In this document: piece after piece, positions 5,946 to 13,854 of the stretch
Layout: each line of letters begins with the position of its first letter
Position numbering within the stretch: position 1 is the stretch's first letter
Source of the DNA: Mariprofundaceae bacterium
GTDB lineage: Bacteria; Pseudomonadota; Zetaproteobacteria; Mariprofundales; Mariprofundaceae
DNA: 14,719 nucleotides
Direction of reading: 5' to 3'
NCBI GenBank assembly: GCA_015488125.1
Contig: WFOJ01000015.1
Location: 1-14,719 of the forward strand
The notes under the pieces: generated by a model
Databases searched by the model: none
The model's input: only the letters and a program-made list of their open reading frames with translations
Told to the model about the DNA's origin: nothing
Position numbers and translations under genes: made by a program

Positions 5946-6852
5946 GCATCACCTCTGCCCTTCCTGCCGTATCATGATCCAGGGCGGCGCTATCCAGTAA
6001 TTGCTGGCAAAGCGCATCAAAATCCAATCCTGCAGCGGCCGCCGCCTTGGGCAATAAACTGGTGGTCGTCATTCCCGGCAGGGTATTGATTTCCAACACC
6101 ACTGCCTCGCCACCATTGCTGACAATCATATCCACCCGCGGCGCGCCACGGCAGGCCGTAGCGTGCACCGCTTTTTCTGCCTGCTGCATACAATAGCGCA
6201 GCGTCTCGGCTGGCAATCGTGCTGGCGTGTAATAATCCGTAGCTCCTGCCGTGTATTTGGCATGATAGTCATAACATCCCGAGTGGGCAACAATTTCTAC
6301 CGGCGGCAAAGCTTCGCCATTGAGTACCGAAACGGCAATTTCCACGCCACGCACCGGCATTTCAGCCAGCCAGTCGTCAAACCTTGACGGTTCCAGTTCC
6401 AACGCCTGCCAGTCACTGGCTTGATGTAACCAGTGCAAACCAACACTGGAGCCTTCCTGCACGGGCTTAAGCAGTACCGGATAGCGCACCGGTCCCGCTG
6501 CCGTTAGTGGGATCTCTGTTGGTACACTGATCCCCTGCTGCTGTAACAGCCGTTTGCACATGCGTTTATCCATACACAAAGCAGAAGCCAGCACACCACA
6601 TCCTGTATAAGGCAGTTGCCGCATCTCCAGAACACCCTGCACACAGCCATCTTCGCCATACGTGCCATGTAGCGCAATAAACACCACATCCGCCCGCACA
6701 TGATACACATCCGCCAAAGAACGTACATCCACGGCTGTTACCTGATGCCCACAACGTTGCAAGGCAGCGCACACCGCCTGCCCCGAACGCAGTGACACCT
6801 CGCGTTCAGCCGACATGCCGCCCATAAGCACAGCTACACGACGACTACTCAT
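5932..6852 (-). CDS. ddl: D-alanine--D-alanine ligase
   Basis: An ATP-grasp enzyme joining two D-alanines to the dipeptide that MurF adds to the peptidoglycan precursor. It acts in the cytosol. The protein has 306 residues, the normal DdlB length. Seen are GGMSAEREVSL (11-21, with the Glu that binds the first D-Ala), LHGTYGEDG (61-69), LLKPVQEGSSVG (127-138), YHAKYTAG (196-203) and EINTLPGMT (254-262, metal binding). Lys-Tyr at 199-200 matches the D-Ala-D-Ala type rather than the vancomycin-resistance D-lactate type. The ATG overlaps the murB stop as ATGA. The end overlaps ftsQ by 14 bases. This murB-ddl-ftsQ order is common in proteobacteria. Confidence 0.97.
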   Translation of the reverse strand: MSSRRVAVLMGGMSAEREVSLRSGQAVCAALQRCGHQVTAVDVRSLADVYHVRADVVFIALHGTYGEDGCVQGVLEMRQLPYTGCGVLASALCMDKRMCKRLLQQQGISVPTEIPLTAAGPVRYPVLLKPVQEGSSVGLHWLHQASDWQALELEPSRFDDWLAEMPVRGVEIAVSVLNGEALPPVEIVAHSGCYDYHAKYTAGATDYYTPARLPAETLRYCMQQAEKAVHATACRGAPRVDMIVSNGGEAVVLEINTLPGMTTTSLLPKAAAAAGLDFDALCQQLLDSAALDHDTAGRAEVMHGTD

Positions 6853-7742
6853 GACGGCACCGCCGGTATGCGTACTTCCGGCTCCAGTTCGATGGCAAAT
6901 TTTTCTTTCACCGTCGCCTGTACCAGACGAATCAGGGCAAGCACATCATGGGCAGTCGCATCGCCCCGGTTAACAATGAAATTGGCATGTACATCGGAAA
7001 TTTGTGCGCCGCCAATGCCATACCCTTTCAGACCCGCGGCTTCAATGAGCCGCGCCGCATGATCTCCGACCGGATTTTTGAACACTGAACCGCAATTTGG
7101 CTGCTCCAGTGGTTGACTGTTACTGCGTTGCTGACGCATCTGCCGCATACGCTGACGTATAGCTTCGCGATCATCCTGCTGCAAGTTCACCGCCGCCCGT
7201 ACCACAATGCTTCCCGTTGGCAGGAGAGTGCGCCGATAGCGCATCGACAAAGCGGCAGCCGGATAACGACGGCACTGACCATCACGTTCAACCACCTCCA
7301 CCCATGATAGGGTATCCGACCACTGCTGACCAAAAGCCCCGGCATTCATGGCCACACCACCACCAACATCACCGGGCACGGTCGCCATAAACTCTATCCC
7401 GCTCAGCCCTGCTTGTGCTGCATACTGCGCCAGTTTGGGCATACGCACACCCGCACCAGCGATCAAAGTACGATCATCATGCCTTAATTCGCGCAAGGCT
7501 CCGGTATCGATCACCAAACCATCAAAGCCTTCATCGGCAATCAGCAGATTGCTGCCACGCCCCAAAGGCAACACTGCCAGCGTCTGCGGCAAACAGCGAA
7601 GCGCTTGTTGCAATGCCGCAACATCAGCTGGCAAAAACATCCAGCGTGCCGCACCACCAACGCCCAGCGTTGTTTTTTCAGCCAGTGACACACCAGCCTG
7701 AAATTCACCCAGATCAGCCAGTTGCTGCTGCCAGCACATCAT
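6849..7742 (-). CDS. murB: UDP-N-acetylenolpyruvoylglucosamine reductase MurB
   Basis: An FAD enzyme that reduces UDP-GlcNAc-enolpyruvate to UDP-MurNAc with NADPH in the cytosol. The protein has 297 residues, shorter than E. coli MurB (342), consistent with the shorter type II class. FAD-binding motifs are TTLGVGG (24-30), LPLGRGSNLLIAD (58-70) and FMATVPGDVGGGVAMNAGAF (118-137). MRYRR lies at 167-171. The catalytic serine is probably S219 in CGSVFKNP, and the acid is E289 in LEPEVRI. An alternative ATG directly follows the first. GAGAGG stands eight bases upstream of the first ATG. The start overlaps the murC stop (ATGATG) and the end overlaps ddl (ATGA). E. coli keeps murB elsewhere, while many other bacteria keep it here. 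Confidence 0.97.
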   Translation of the reverse strand: MMCWQQQLADLGEFQAGVSLAEKTTLGVGGAARWMFLPADVAALQQALRCLPQTLAVLPLGRGSNLLIADEGFDGLVIDTGALRELRHDDRTLIAGAGVRMPKLAQYAAQAGLSGIEFMATVPGDVGGGVAMNAGAFGQQWSDTLSWVEVVERDGQCRRYPAAALSMRYRRTLLPTGSIVVRAAVNLQQDDREAIRQRMRQMRQQRSNSQPLEQPNCGSVFKNPVGDHAARLIEAAGLKGYGIGGAQISDVHANFIVNRGDATAHDVLALIRLVQATVKEKFAIELEPEVRIPAVPS

Positions 7743-9127
7743 AACAGCAACCTCTCACGTACCGTAGCAGCCACGCCGCCGATGCTGCCAGCACCCAGTA
7801 TGACCACAACCTGACCCTGTTGCAGGCCTTGCCAGGCCAGTGTTTCTGCCATTTCCAGATCATCGCACAAACGCACGTGACGATGTCCGCGCAGCTGCAT
7901 ACCTCGCGCCAGTGTTAGACTATCGGCACCGGCAATAGCAGTTTCACTGGCCGCATAAACAGGCAACACACAAACTTCATCAGCTTGGTCAAAAGCACCC
8001 ATGAACTCATCCATCAGATCACGGGTTCGGGTATAGCGATGCGGTTGAAACAGCACCCGTATGCTTGCCATCGGCCAACAGCCACGCACCGCCTGCAAGG
8101 TAGCCTCAATTTCTTTCGGATGATGACCGTAATCATCCACCAACACGCCACCCTGCGGTGCATGCGTGCACTGAAAGCGACGCTGAATACCGTCAAAGCA
8201 TTCCAGCGCCTGGCGGATACGAGGACTGTCAATGCCAATATCCCGCAACACAGCGACGGCAGCCAGCGCATTTTCAGCATTATGCTGACCGGGCATAGGC
8301 AACAATAGCTGAAAATGCTCTGCTGCCTGCTGCCTGGTAGCGCGACAGGCGATATGCAGCAACTGACGATTGCCATCGGTTTCACTGCGTAATAACTGAA
8401 GGTCAGCCTGCGGACTTGTGCCATAGGTAGTAACGGGACGATGTACCCGTTCACGCACGGCCGCCACATGCGGATGCTCATGATGCAAGATCACGCGACC
8501 ATAAAAAGGCACCTGATTGACAAAGCGAACAAAGGCATCCAGCAGGTGTTCAAAACTGCCGTAATGATCCAGATGTTCAGGGTCGATATTACTAACCACA
8601 CCAAGCATGGGCGCCAATCGCAAAAATGAACCGTCGCTCTCATCCGCCTCAGCCACCAACCAAGGACTGCTGCCCAAACGCGTATTACTGCCGCTGGCAA
8701 TCAGGCGACCACCAATCACATAAGTGGGATCCATACCCGCAGCTTCCATGCCGTGGGCAATCATGGACGTGATCGTCGTTTTGCCATGGCTGCCAGCAAC
8801 GGCGATTCCCTGCTTCATACGCATCAGTTCAGCCAGCATTTCAGCACGCGGAATCACCGGTATGCCCGCTTCCAGTGCCGCCTGAATTTCAGGATTACTG
8901 CGTTTCACGGCGGAGGTGACAACAACCACTTCCGCATCAGCAATAGCATCCGCACGATGGCCAATGCTGATCTTTATGCCTAGCTGACGCAGCCGTCGCA
9001 CATTGGGGCTTTCCGCTGCATCCGTCCCCTGTACAACAAAGCCCTGGTTGTGCAATAGCTCGGCAATACCGCTCATGCCAATGCCACCAATGCCGGTGAA
9101 GTGAATACGTTGTACACGTGATTTCAT
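7739..9127 (-). CDS. murC: UDP-N-acetylmuramate--L-alanine ligase MurC
   Basis: An ATP-dependent ligase that adds the first amino acid, L-Ala, to UDP-MurNAc. The protein has 462 residues from the chosen ATG. The N-terminal Rossmann motif HFTGIGGIGMSG (9-20) binds the UDP part. The central domain has the P-loop GSHGKTT (112-118), AEADESDGS (159-167), NIDPEHLDHYG (180-190) and GQHNAENALA (280-289). The C-terminal domain has VDDYGHHP (330-337) and QPHRYTRTRDL (361-371), and the protein ends after GAGSIGG. A GTG fifteen bases upstream is open, but TGGAG lies five bases before the ATG, and the ATGA overlap with murG favours the ATG. Confidence 0.97.
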   Translation of the reverse strand: MKSRVQRIHFTGIGGIGMSGIAELLHNQGFVVQGTDAAESPNVRRLRQLGIKISIGHRADAIADAEVVVVTSAVKRSNPEIQAALEAGIPVIPRAEMLAELMRMKQGIAVAGSHGKTTITSMIAHGMEAAGMDPTYVIGGRLIASGSNTRLGSSPWLVAEADESDGSFLRLAPMLGVVSNIDPEHLDHYGSFEHLLDAFVRFVNQVPFYGRVILHHEHPHVAAVRERVHRPVTTYGTSPQADLQLLRSETDGNRQLLHIACRATRQQAAEHFQLLLPMPGQHNAENALAAVAVLRDIGIDSPRIRQALECFDGIQRRFQCTHAPQGGVLVDDYGHHPKEIEATLQAVRGCWPMASIRVLFQPHRYTRTRDLMDEFMGAFDQADEVCVLPVYAASETAIAGADSLTLARGMQLRGHRHVRLCDDLEMAETLAWQGLQQGQVVVILGAGSIGGVAATVRERLLL

Positions 9128-10212
9128 ACCGACTCCAGCCACGGTGCAAGCACGGCAAGTTGTGCCTCTCGCGGGTTTTCGGATGCCATGGTTTGCAATA
9201 ATTGCCGCATATGCATCAAACGCATGGGGTCAAACAGCATTTGATCCAGCGTAATACTCCATTTCTCTTCATTATACGCCTGTTGATCCAGCAATAAAGC
9301 AGCATCGGCAGCTTCCAGTTGCCGTGCGTTGTGATACTGATGTTGATCCGCCGCTGACGGCAGGGGAATAAAAACCGTTGGCAAATGACAAGCCAACACC
9401 TCGCTAACCGTCATCGCACCGGCACGGGCAATCAATACATCGCCCTGCCGGTAAAAATCTGCCATATTCTCACAAAAGGCGTCCACCTGAGCATGAACGC
9501 CGGCTTCATCATACCGCTGTTGCACCGCAGCGCACTGTTGTTCGCTACCGCAAAGATGGTGCACGGAAAACACACGCCCTTTCCGATGCAAGGCAGCACA
9601 CAACAATGGCACATGTTCATTAAGAAAACGCGCCCCCTGTGATCCCCCCATCACCAGCAGACGCGGCGGAATATGTGGCGTACATGATACAGCGGCAATC
9701 TCCTGCCGCACGATGTTGCCTGTCACCTGTACCACAGCCCCCGGCAAATACTCTGCCGCCGCTGCAAAACCCAGCATCACCTGCTGGCTATAAACCGCCA
9801 ACCGCCGGTTAACCATACCCGGCATAGCATTTTGCTCATACAAAACCACCGGCACGCGCGCCAGCAGTGCCGCCAGCACGCCATTGACGCTGGCATAGCC
9901 ACCCACGCCAAGCAACAGATCTGGCTTGTTGTTCCGCCAGCTACGCAAAACACGCCAAATGGCACGGGGAATATCCCAACCCAGTACCTTCAGTTGATGC
10001 ACCATTCCCTTGCCCTGCAAGGCATGCATGGGCAATAGTTGTACCTGTTCGCCACGTGCCGGTAATAAACGTGCTTCCAGCCCCCGTTCAGCACCAATAA
10101 AATCCACAGCAACATGCGGCCAACGTTGACGCACGGCATCAGCGATGGCCAATGCAGGCATCACATGCCCTCCGGTACCGCCACCAGCAATACACAAACG
10201 CCGATGGTTCAT
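9124..10212 (-). CDS. murG: Lipid II synthase MurG (undecaprenyl-PP-MurNAc-pentapeptide GlcNAc transferase)
   Basis: A GT-B glycosyltransferase that adds GlcNAc to lipid I at the inner face of the membrane, giving lipid II. The protein has 362 residues. The glycine-rich loop AGGGTGGHVMPA (9-20) contains the conserved His16. Others are LLGVGGYAS (100-108), LYEQNAMPG (124-132), VTGNIVR (163-169), VMGGSQGARFLNE (187-199), RAGAMTVSE (263-271) and the UDP-GlcNAc site PLPSAADQHQYHNA (283-296). Two slight departures from the usual pattern, GNIVR for GNPVR and NAMPG for NAVPG, are conservative. The ATG overlaps the ftsW stop and its own stop overlaps the murC ATG, both as ATGA. Confidence 0.98.
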   Translation of the reverse strand: MNHRRLCIAGGGTGGHVMPALAIADAVRQRWPHVAVDFIGAERGLEARLLPARGEQVQLLPMHALQGKGMVHQLKVLGWDIPRAIWRVLRSWRNNKPDLLLGVGGYASVNGVLAALLARVPVVLYEQNAMPGMVNRRLAVYSQQVMLGFAAAAEYLPGAVVQVTGNIVRQEIAAVSCTPHIPPRLLVMGGSQGARFLNEHVPLLCAALHRKGRVFSVHHLCGSEQQCAAVQQRYDEAGVHAQVDAFCENMADFYRQGDVLIARAGAMTVSEVLACHLPTVFIPLPSAADQHQYHNARQLEAADAALLLDQQAYNEEKWSITLDQMLFDPMRLMHMRQLLQTMASENPREAQLAVLAPWLESV

Positions 10213-11393
10213 ACACCTATCTCCTGTCGCGTCATGGTGCCGCGTTGCATTTTTCTGGCCCAGACATCTTTTTGCCGGTTATTGCCGCCAGGCAAAACGT
10301 GATAGCGGTGAATCGCCAGCAGCAAACCGACCAACACACAATCACCAAGCAGGGCACTGCCACCGTAGGACACAAATGGAATGGGAATCCCCTTGGTGGG
10401 CATCAGTCCCATGACCGCCCCCATATTGATCATAAAACTAAAACCCAACATCAATGTGCAGCTCAGCGCCAACAGCCGCTCAAAGGCATGATCACATTGG
10501 CGTGATAACTGCCAGCCACGCAACACCAGCAGGCCGAACACACCGATCAACAACAAGGTGCCGCCAAGCCCCAGCTCTTCAGCAATAACAGCGGCGATAA
10601 AATCGGTAAACGATTCAGGTAGATAGAATAATTTTTGCACCCCTTGCCCCAATCCCTGGCCGCTAATACCACCTGAGCCAAAAGCCAGCAGCGATTGAAT
10701 CAACTGATAACCGCTATCATAAGGGTCAGCCCACGGGTCGAGGAAGCTGGTTAAGCGCCGCATACGATACGGCTCAGCAACCATGCCAATCATGGTCAGC
10801 GGTATCACTGTCAGCGCCGTACCGACGAGATGCCGCACGGGCACGCCACCTGCCAGCCAGATAGCAAAGCAAACGCTGGTGAGTAAAATAGCATTGCCAA
10901 AATCAGGCTGTAGCAGTAATAAACCAACCGCCATGCCCAACACCACCAGCATTGGTGCCAGGCCGGTGGCAAACTGATGCAGACGCTCTGGAAAATGACT
11001 GACGTAATACGCCATGTACATCAACATCACGGGCTTAAGCAGCTCTACAGGTTGCCAGCTTACACCAAACAGCGAAAACCAGCGTGTCGCACCGTTAATG
11101 CGATGACCAAAAGCCAGCACCAGCACCATGGCCAACATGGCCAGCAACAACGCTGGCAAGCAGGCCGCTTTCCACAACGCTGGTTCAATACGTGAAACCC
11201 ACCACATCAATATCAATCCGACCGGCATATAGATCACCCAGTGACCAATAATGCGAAAGGGATCACCATAACGCACTTCTGAAACACTGAGACTGGCGCT
11301 GCTGACCATAAGCAGACTGATCACCAACAGAATCAACACACAGCCAACCAGTACGGCATCCACATCAGCCAAGTAGCGTCGCAACGTCTTCAT
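10209..11393 (-). CDS. ftsW: Septal peptidoglycan polymerase FtsW (SEDS family)
   Basis: A polytopic inner-membrane glycosyltransferase that polymerises lipid II at the septum together with a class B PBP (FtsI). The protein has 394 residues and many hydrophobic segments, consistent with about ten helices. Seen are NGATRWFSLFG (100-110) with QPVE (114-117), LQPDFG (161-166), the catalytic region LTSFLDPWADPYDSGYQ (214-230, with D219 matching the essential SEDS aspartate), GLGQGVQKLFYLPESFTDFI (247-266) and GLMPTKGIPIPFVSYGGSAL (329-348). The location between murD and murG marks it as FtsW rather than RodA. Both ends overlap their neighbours as ATGA. Confidence 0.97.
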   Translation of the reverse strand: MKTLRRYLADVDAVLVGCVLILLVISLLMVSSASLSVSEVRYGDPFRIIGHWVIYMPVGLILMWWVSRIEPALWKAACLPALLLAMLAMVLVLAFGHRINGATRWFSLFGVSWQPVELLKPVMLMYMAYYVSHFPERLHQFATGLAPMLVVLGMAVGLLLLQPDFGNAILLTSVCFAIWLAGGVPVRHLVGTALTVIPLTMIGMVAEPYRMRRLTSFLDPWADPYDSGYQLIQSLLAFGSGGISGQGLGQGVQKLFYLPESFTDFIAAVIAEELGLGGTLLLIGVFGLLVLRGWQLSRQCDHAFERLLALSCTLMLGFSFMINMGAVMGLMPTKGIPIPFVSYGGSALLGDCVLVGLLLAIHRYHVLPGGNNRQKDVWARKMQRGTMTRQEIGV

Positions 11394-12787
11394 GATGGCG
11401 TATCCTCATCCGACGATAAAACCGGTATCGTCGTACTCAACGAAGCCATGGCGTTAACAAAGGCCCGCCCGCGTTCAGCATAATTGGCAAACTGATCCTG
11501 ACTGGCTGCCGCTGGCGACAGCAACACGTCAGAGGCTGATTGCAAATTCACCGCCATGTGTACAGCGCGTTCCATATTACCGGCGATGGCATGGGCAACT
11601 TCCGCCTGAGTGAGCATATCGACCCAGGCATCGGGTTCTTCGCCAATGATCAGGGCATGACTGACATGTTGGCGCACAGTCGGAATCATTGGGGTTAAAT
11701 CCAGACCCTTGCGCAAACCACCGCAAATCCAGATCACCCGTTCAAAGGATCGCAGCGCCGCGATAGCCGCCGTCGGATTAGTAGCCTTGGAATCATCATA
11801 CCAGGCCTTACCTGCTGTTTCACCCACATATTGCAAGCGATGCGGCAGACCGCGAAAGCGGATCAGCGTATCACGAATCACATCCGCAGGAACCCCGGCA
11901 TCAGCAGCCCCCTGTGCTGCCACAGCCATATTGATTTGCTGATGCAGACCACGCAGCGACACATGCCGACAATTGATTTGTTCCTTTTTGCCGAGTTGAT
12001 GCCAGAACAAACGCCAGGTTTTTCTGCCATGGCGCAACACACCGGCAGACAGCGTTTCCGCCATCAGTTCACCTGCCTGCGCAAAACCAAAGCGGTGGAC
12101 ATATACCCCCCGGTCATATAATTGCTGACATACATCATCCCATTGATGATCCATCGGTAGCATGGCGGTATCGCCGGCTTGCTGGTTGGCAAACAGGCGC
12201 AGTTTTGCTGCCTGATAAGCCTCGGCAGAATCGTGCATATCGGCGTGATCAGGTTGTACATTGAGCAGCACCGCCCATTGAGGATGAATTCCAGCGCTGC
12301 GTTCCAGTTGAAAACTGGATAGCTCAAGCACCACACGTTGCGGCAAATGTTCGGCATCCAGCACATCCAGCATTGGCGTACCGATGTTGCCAGCGCTGAC
12401 GCAGTCACCGGGCAGGTGCTGCAATAATTGCTGTAGCAGGTGAGTGGCCGTGGTTTTGCCATTGGTACCGGTGATGGTGTACAGGGCACAGGGAAACTGG
12501 CTGGCGAACAGCTCAAGGTCGCCACAAACCTTCACCCCTGCCGCTCTTGCCGCCTGCAATGCCGGGTGTTGCCAGGGGATGCCGGGACTGACCAGCAATT
12601 GCCGGTAACGGCACAACAAAGCTGCATCCAGCGGGCCGGTGAACTGCTGACGTGGCGCGATACCCTCGCAATGGCAGGATGTTTCATCCATGACATCAAA
12701 AGCAATGCCCTGGCGCATCAGGTAGCGAGCCATGGACATGCCACTGCGACCCATGCCGATAATGGCGAATTCAGGATAGCTGCTCAT
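11390..12787 (-). CDS. murD: UDP-N-acetylmuramoyl-L-alanine--D-glutamate ligase MurD
   Basis: An ATP-dependent ligase adding D-Glu to UDP-MurNAc-L-Ala in the cytosol. The protein has 465 residues, slightly longer than E. coli MurD (438). Seen are IIGMGRSGMS (9-18), LVSPGIP (65-71), the P-loop ITGTNGKTT (105-113), AGNIGTP (132-138), LELSSFQLE (154-162), NVQPDHADMH (176-185), the probable carbamylated lysine K195 in YQAAKLRLF, PHRLQYVG (315-322), WYDDSKATN (329-337), CGGLRKG (355-361) and LLSPAAASQDQF (422-433). Small departures are DHADMH where DHxDRH is usual, and GLHQQIN (280-286) where GxHN is usual. The main catalytic residues are present, so activity is expected. It overlaps mraY and ftsW by four bases each. 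Confidence 0.97.
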   Translation of the reverse strand: MSSYPEFAIIGMGRSGMSMARYLMRQGIAFDVMDETSCHCEGIAPRQQFTGPLDAALLCRYRQLLVSPGIPWQHPALQAARAAGVKVCGDLELFASQFPCALYTITGTNGKTTATHLLQQLLQHLPGDCVSAGNIGTPMLDVLDAEHLPQRVVLELSSFQLERSAGIHPQWAVLLNVQPDHADMHDSAEAYQAAKLRLFANQQAGDTAMLPMDHQWDDVCQQLYDRGVYVHRFGFAQAGELMAETLSAGVLRHGRKTWRLFWHQLGKKEQINCRHVSLRGLHQQINMAVAAQGAADAGVPADVIRDTLIRFRGLPHRLQYVGETAGKAWYDDSKATNPTAAIAALRSFERVIWICGGLRKGLDLTPMIPTVRQHVSHALIIGEEPDAWVDMLTQAEVAHAIAGNMERAVHMAVNLQSASDVLLSPAAASQDQFANYAERGRAFVNAMASLSTTIPVLSSDEDTPS

Positions 12788-13854
12788 CGGATTTTCAACG
12801 TCGATAGCGCCAGCAGCGCCAGCAATAATGAGATAATCCAGAAGCGCACAATGACCCGTGGCTCCGGCCAGCCCTTCAGTTCGTAATGATGATGAATGGG
12901 AGCCATGCGAAATACCCGTTTACCCGTCAGTTTGAAACTGGCCACCTGCACCATGACCGAGACAGCTTCGAGCACAAACAATCCACCGGCAATGGCCAGT
13001 AAAAAAGGCTGATGCACAGCGCAAGCCACAAAGCCCAGCGCCCCGCCCAGCGCCAACGCTCCGACATCGCCCATGAAAACCTGCGCCGGATAGCTGTTAA
13101 ACCACAAAAAGCCCAGGCAGGCCCCTACCATGGCGCCACAAAATACGCTCAATTCGCCAGCACCCGGCTGATAGGGAATTAACAGATACTCGGCAAAATG
13201 AACATGACCAGTCAAATAGCTGATCACCGCCAGCGCAGTGGCCACCATAAACGTCGGACCCACAGCCAGACCATCAAGGCCATCGGTCAGGTTCACGGCA
13301 TTGGATGCTCCCATCAGCACAAAAATCACAAACGGTACATACCACCAGCCGAGATCCCAGGCGATTTTGAAAAACGGAATATCCACCACCGGCGTGCCAA
13401 GCTGCATCAGTCCCCAGGCAGGCACTGCCGCAAACAGCAGTTGCAACAACAGTTTCCAGCGACCGGCCAGCCCATCCGGGTGACGCTTGCGTAATTTTAG
13501 ATCATCATCCAGCCAGCCGATCAGACCATAGCCAAGCAGCACCAGCAAAGCCATCCAGATCAGAGGGCTGCCCGGCTTTGCCCATAACAGGGTACTCAGC
13601 GTAATGGTAAACAGGATCAACAAGCCGCCCATGGTCGGCGTGCCCTGTTTCAGCAAATGCGTTTGCGGGCCGTCATCGCGAATCGGTTGCCCTTTGCCCT
13701 GCTGCTGACGCAGCCAGCGAATAAAGGCAGGGCCAATGATCCAGCTGATCACCAATGCCGTCACCAGCGCATACACCGTGCGAAAGGTGATATACTGGAA
13801 AAGATTGAGGAATGAGTATTCCGTATGCAGCGGGTAGAGCAGTTCATACAGCAT
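12784..13854 (-). CDS. mraY: Phospho-MurNAc-pentapeptide translocase MraY (lipid I synthase)
   Basis: A polytopic inner-membrane enzyme that transfers phospho-MurNAc-pentapeptide from UDP to undecaprenyl phosphate, making lipid I. The protein has 356 residues, close to E. coli (360). The N-terminus, MLYELLYPL followed by FLNLFQYITFRTVYA, is typical of proteobacterial MraY. Catalytic motifs are DDGPQTHLLKQGTPTMGG (60-77), WLDDDLKLRK (114-123, with the Mg-binding D116/D117), NAVNLTDGLDGLA (185-197), FMGDVGALALGG (260-271, D263) and APIHHHYELKGWPE (318-331). The membrane segments alternate as expected. Its ATG lies inside the murF end (11-base overlap), and its stop overlaps the murD ATG. Confidence 0.98.
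   Translation of the reverse strand: MLYELLYPLHTEYSFLNLFQYITFRTVYALVTALVISWIIGPAFIRWLRQQQGKGQPIRDDGPQTHLLKQGTPTMGGLLILFTITLSTLLWAKPGSPLIWMALLVLLGYGLIGWLDDDLKLRKRHPDGLAGRWKLLLQLLFAAVPAWGLMQLGTPVVDIPFFKIAWDLGWWYVPFVIFVLMGASNAVNLTDGLDGLAVGPTFMVATALAVISYLTGHVHFAEYLLIPYQPGAGELSVFCGAMVGACLGFLWFNSYPAQVFMGDVGALALGGALGFVACAVHQPFLLAIAGGLFVLEAVSVMVQVASFKLTGKRVFRMAPIHHHYELKGWPEPRVIVRFWIISLLLALLALSTLKIR

Noticed and set aside
5932..6852. Ddl as a D-Ala-D-Lac (vancomycin-resistance type) ligase
   Set aside because: The Lys-Tyr pair in the KYTAG segment and the location in the dcw cluster fit the ordinary D-Ala-D-Ala enzyme.
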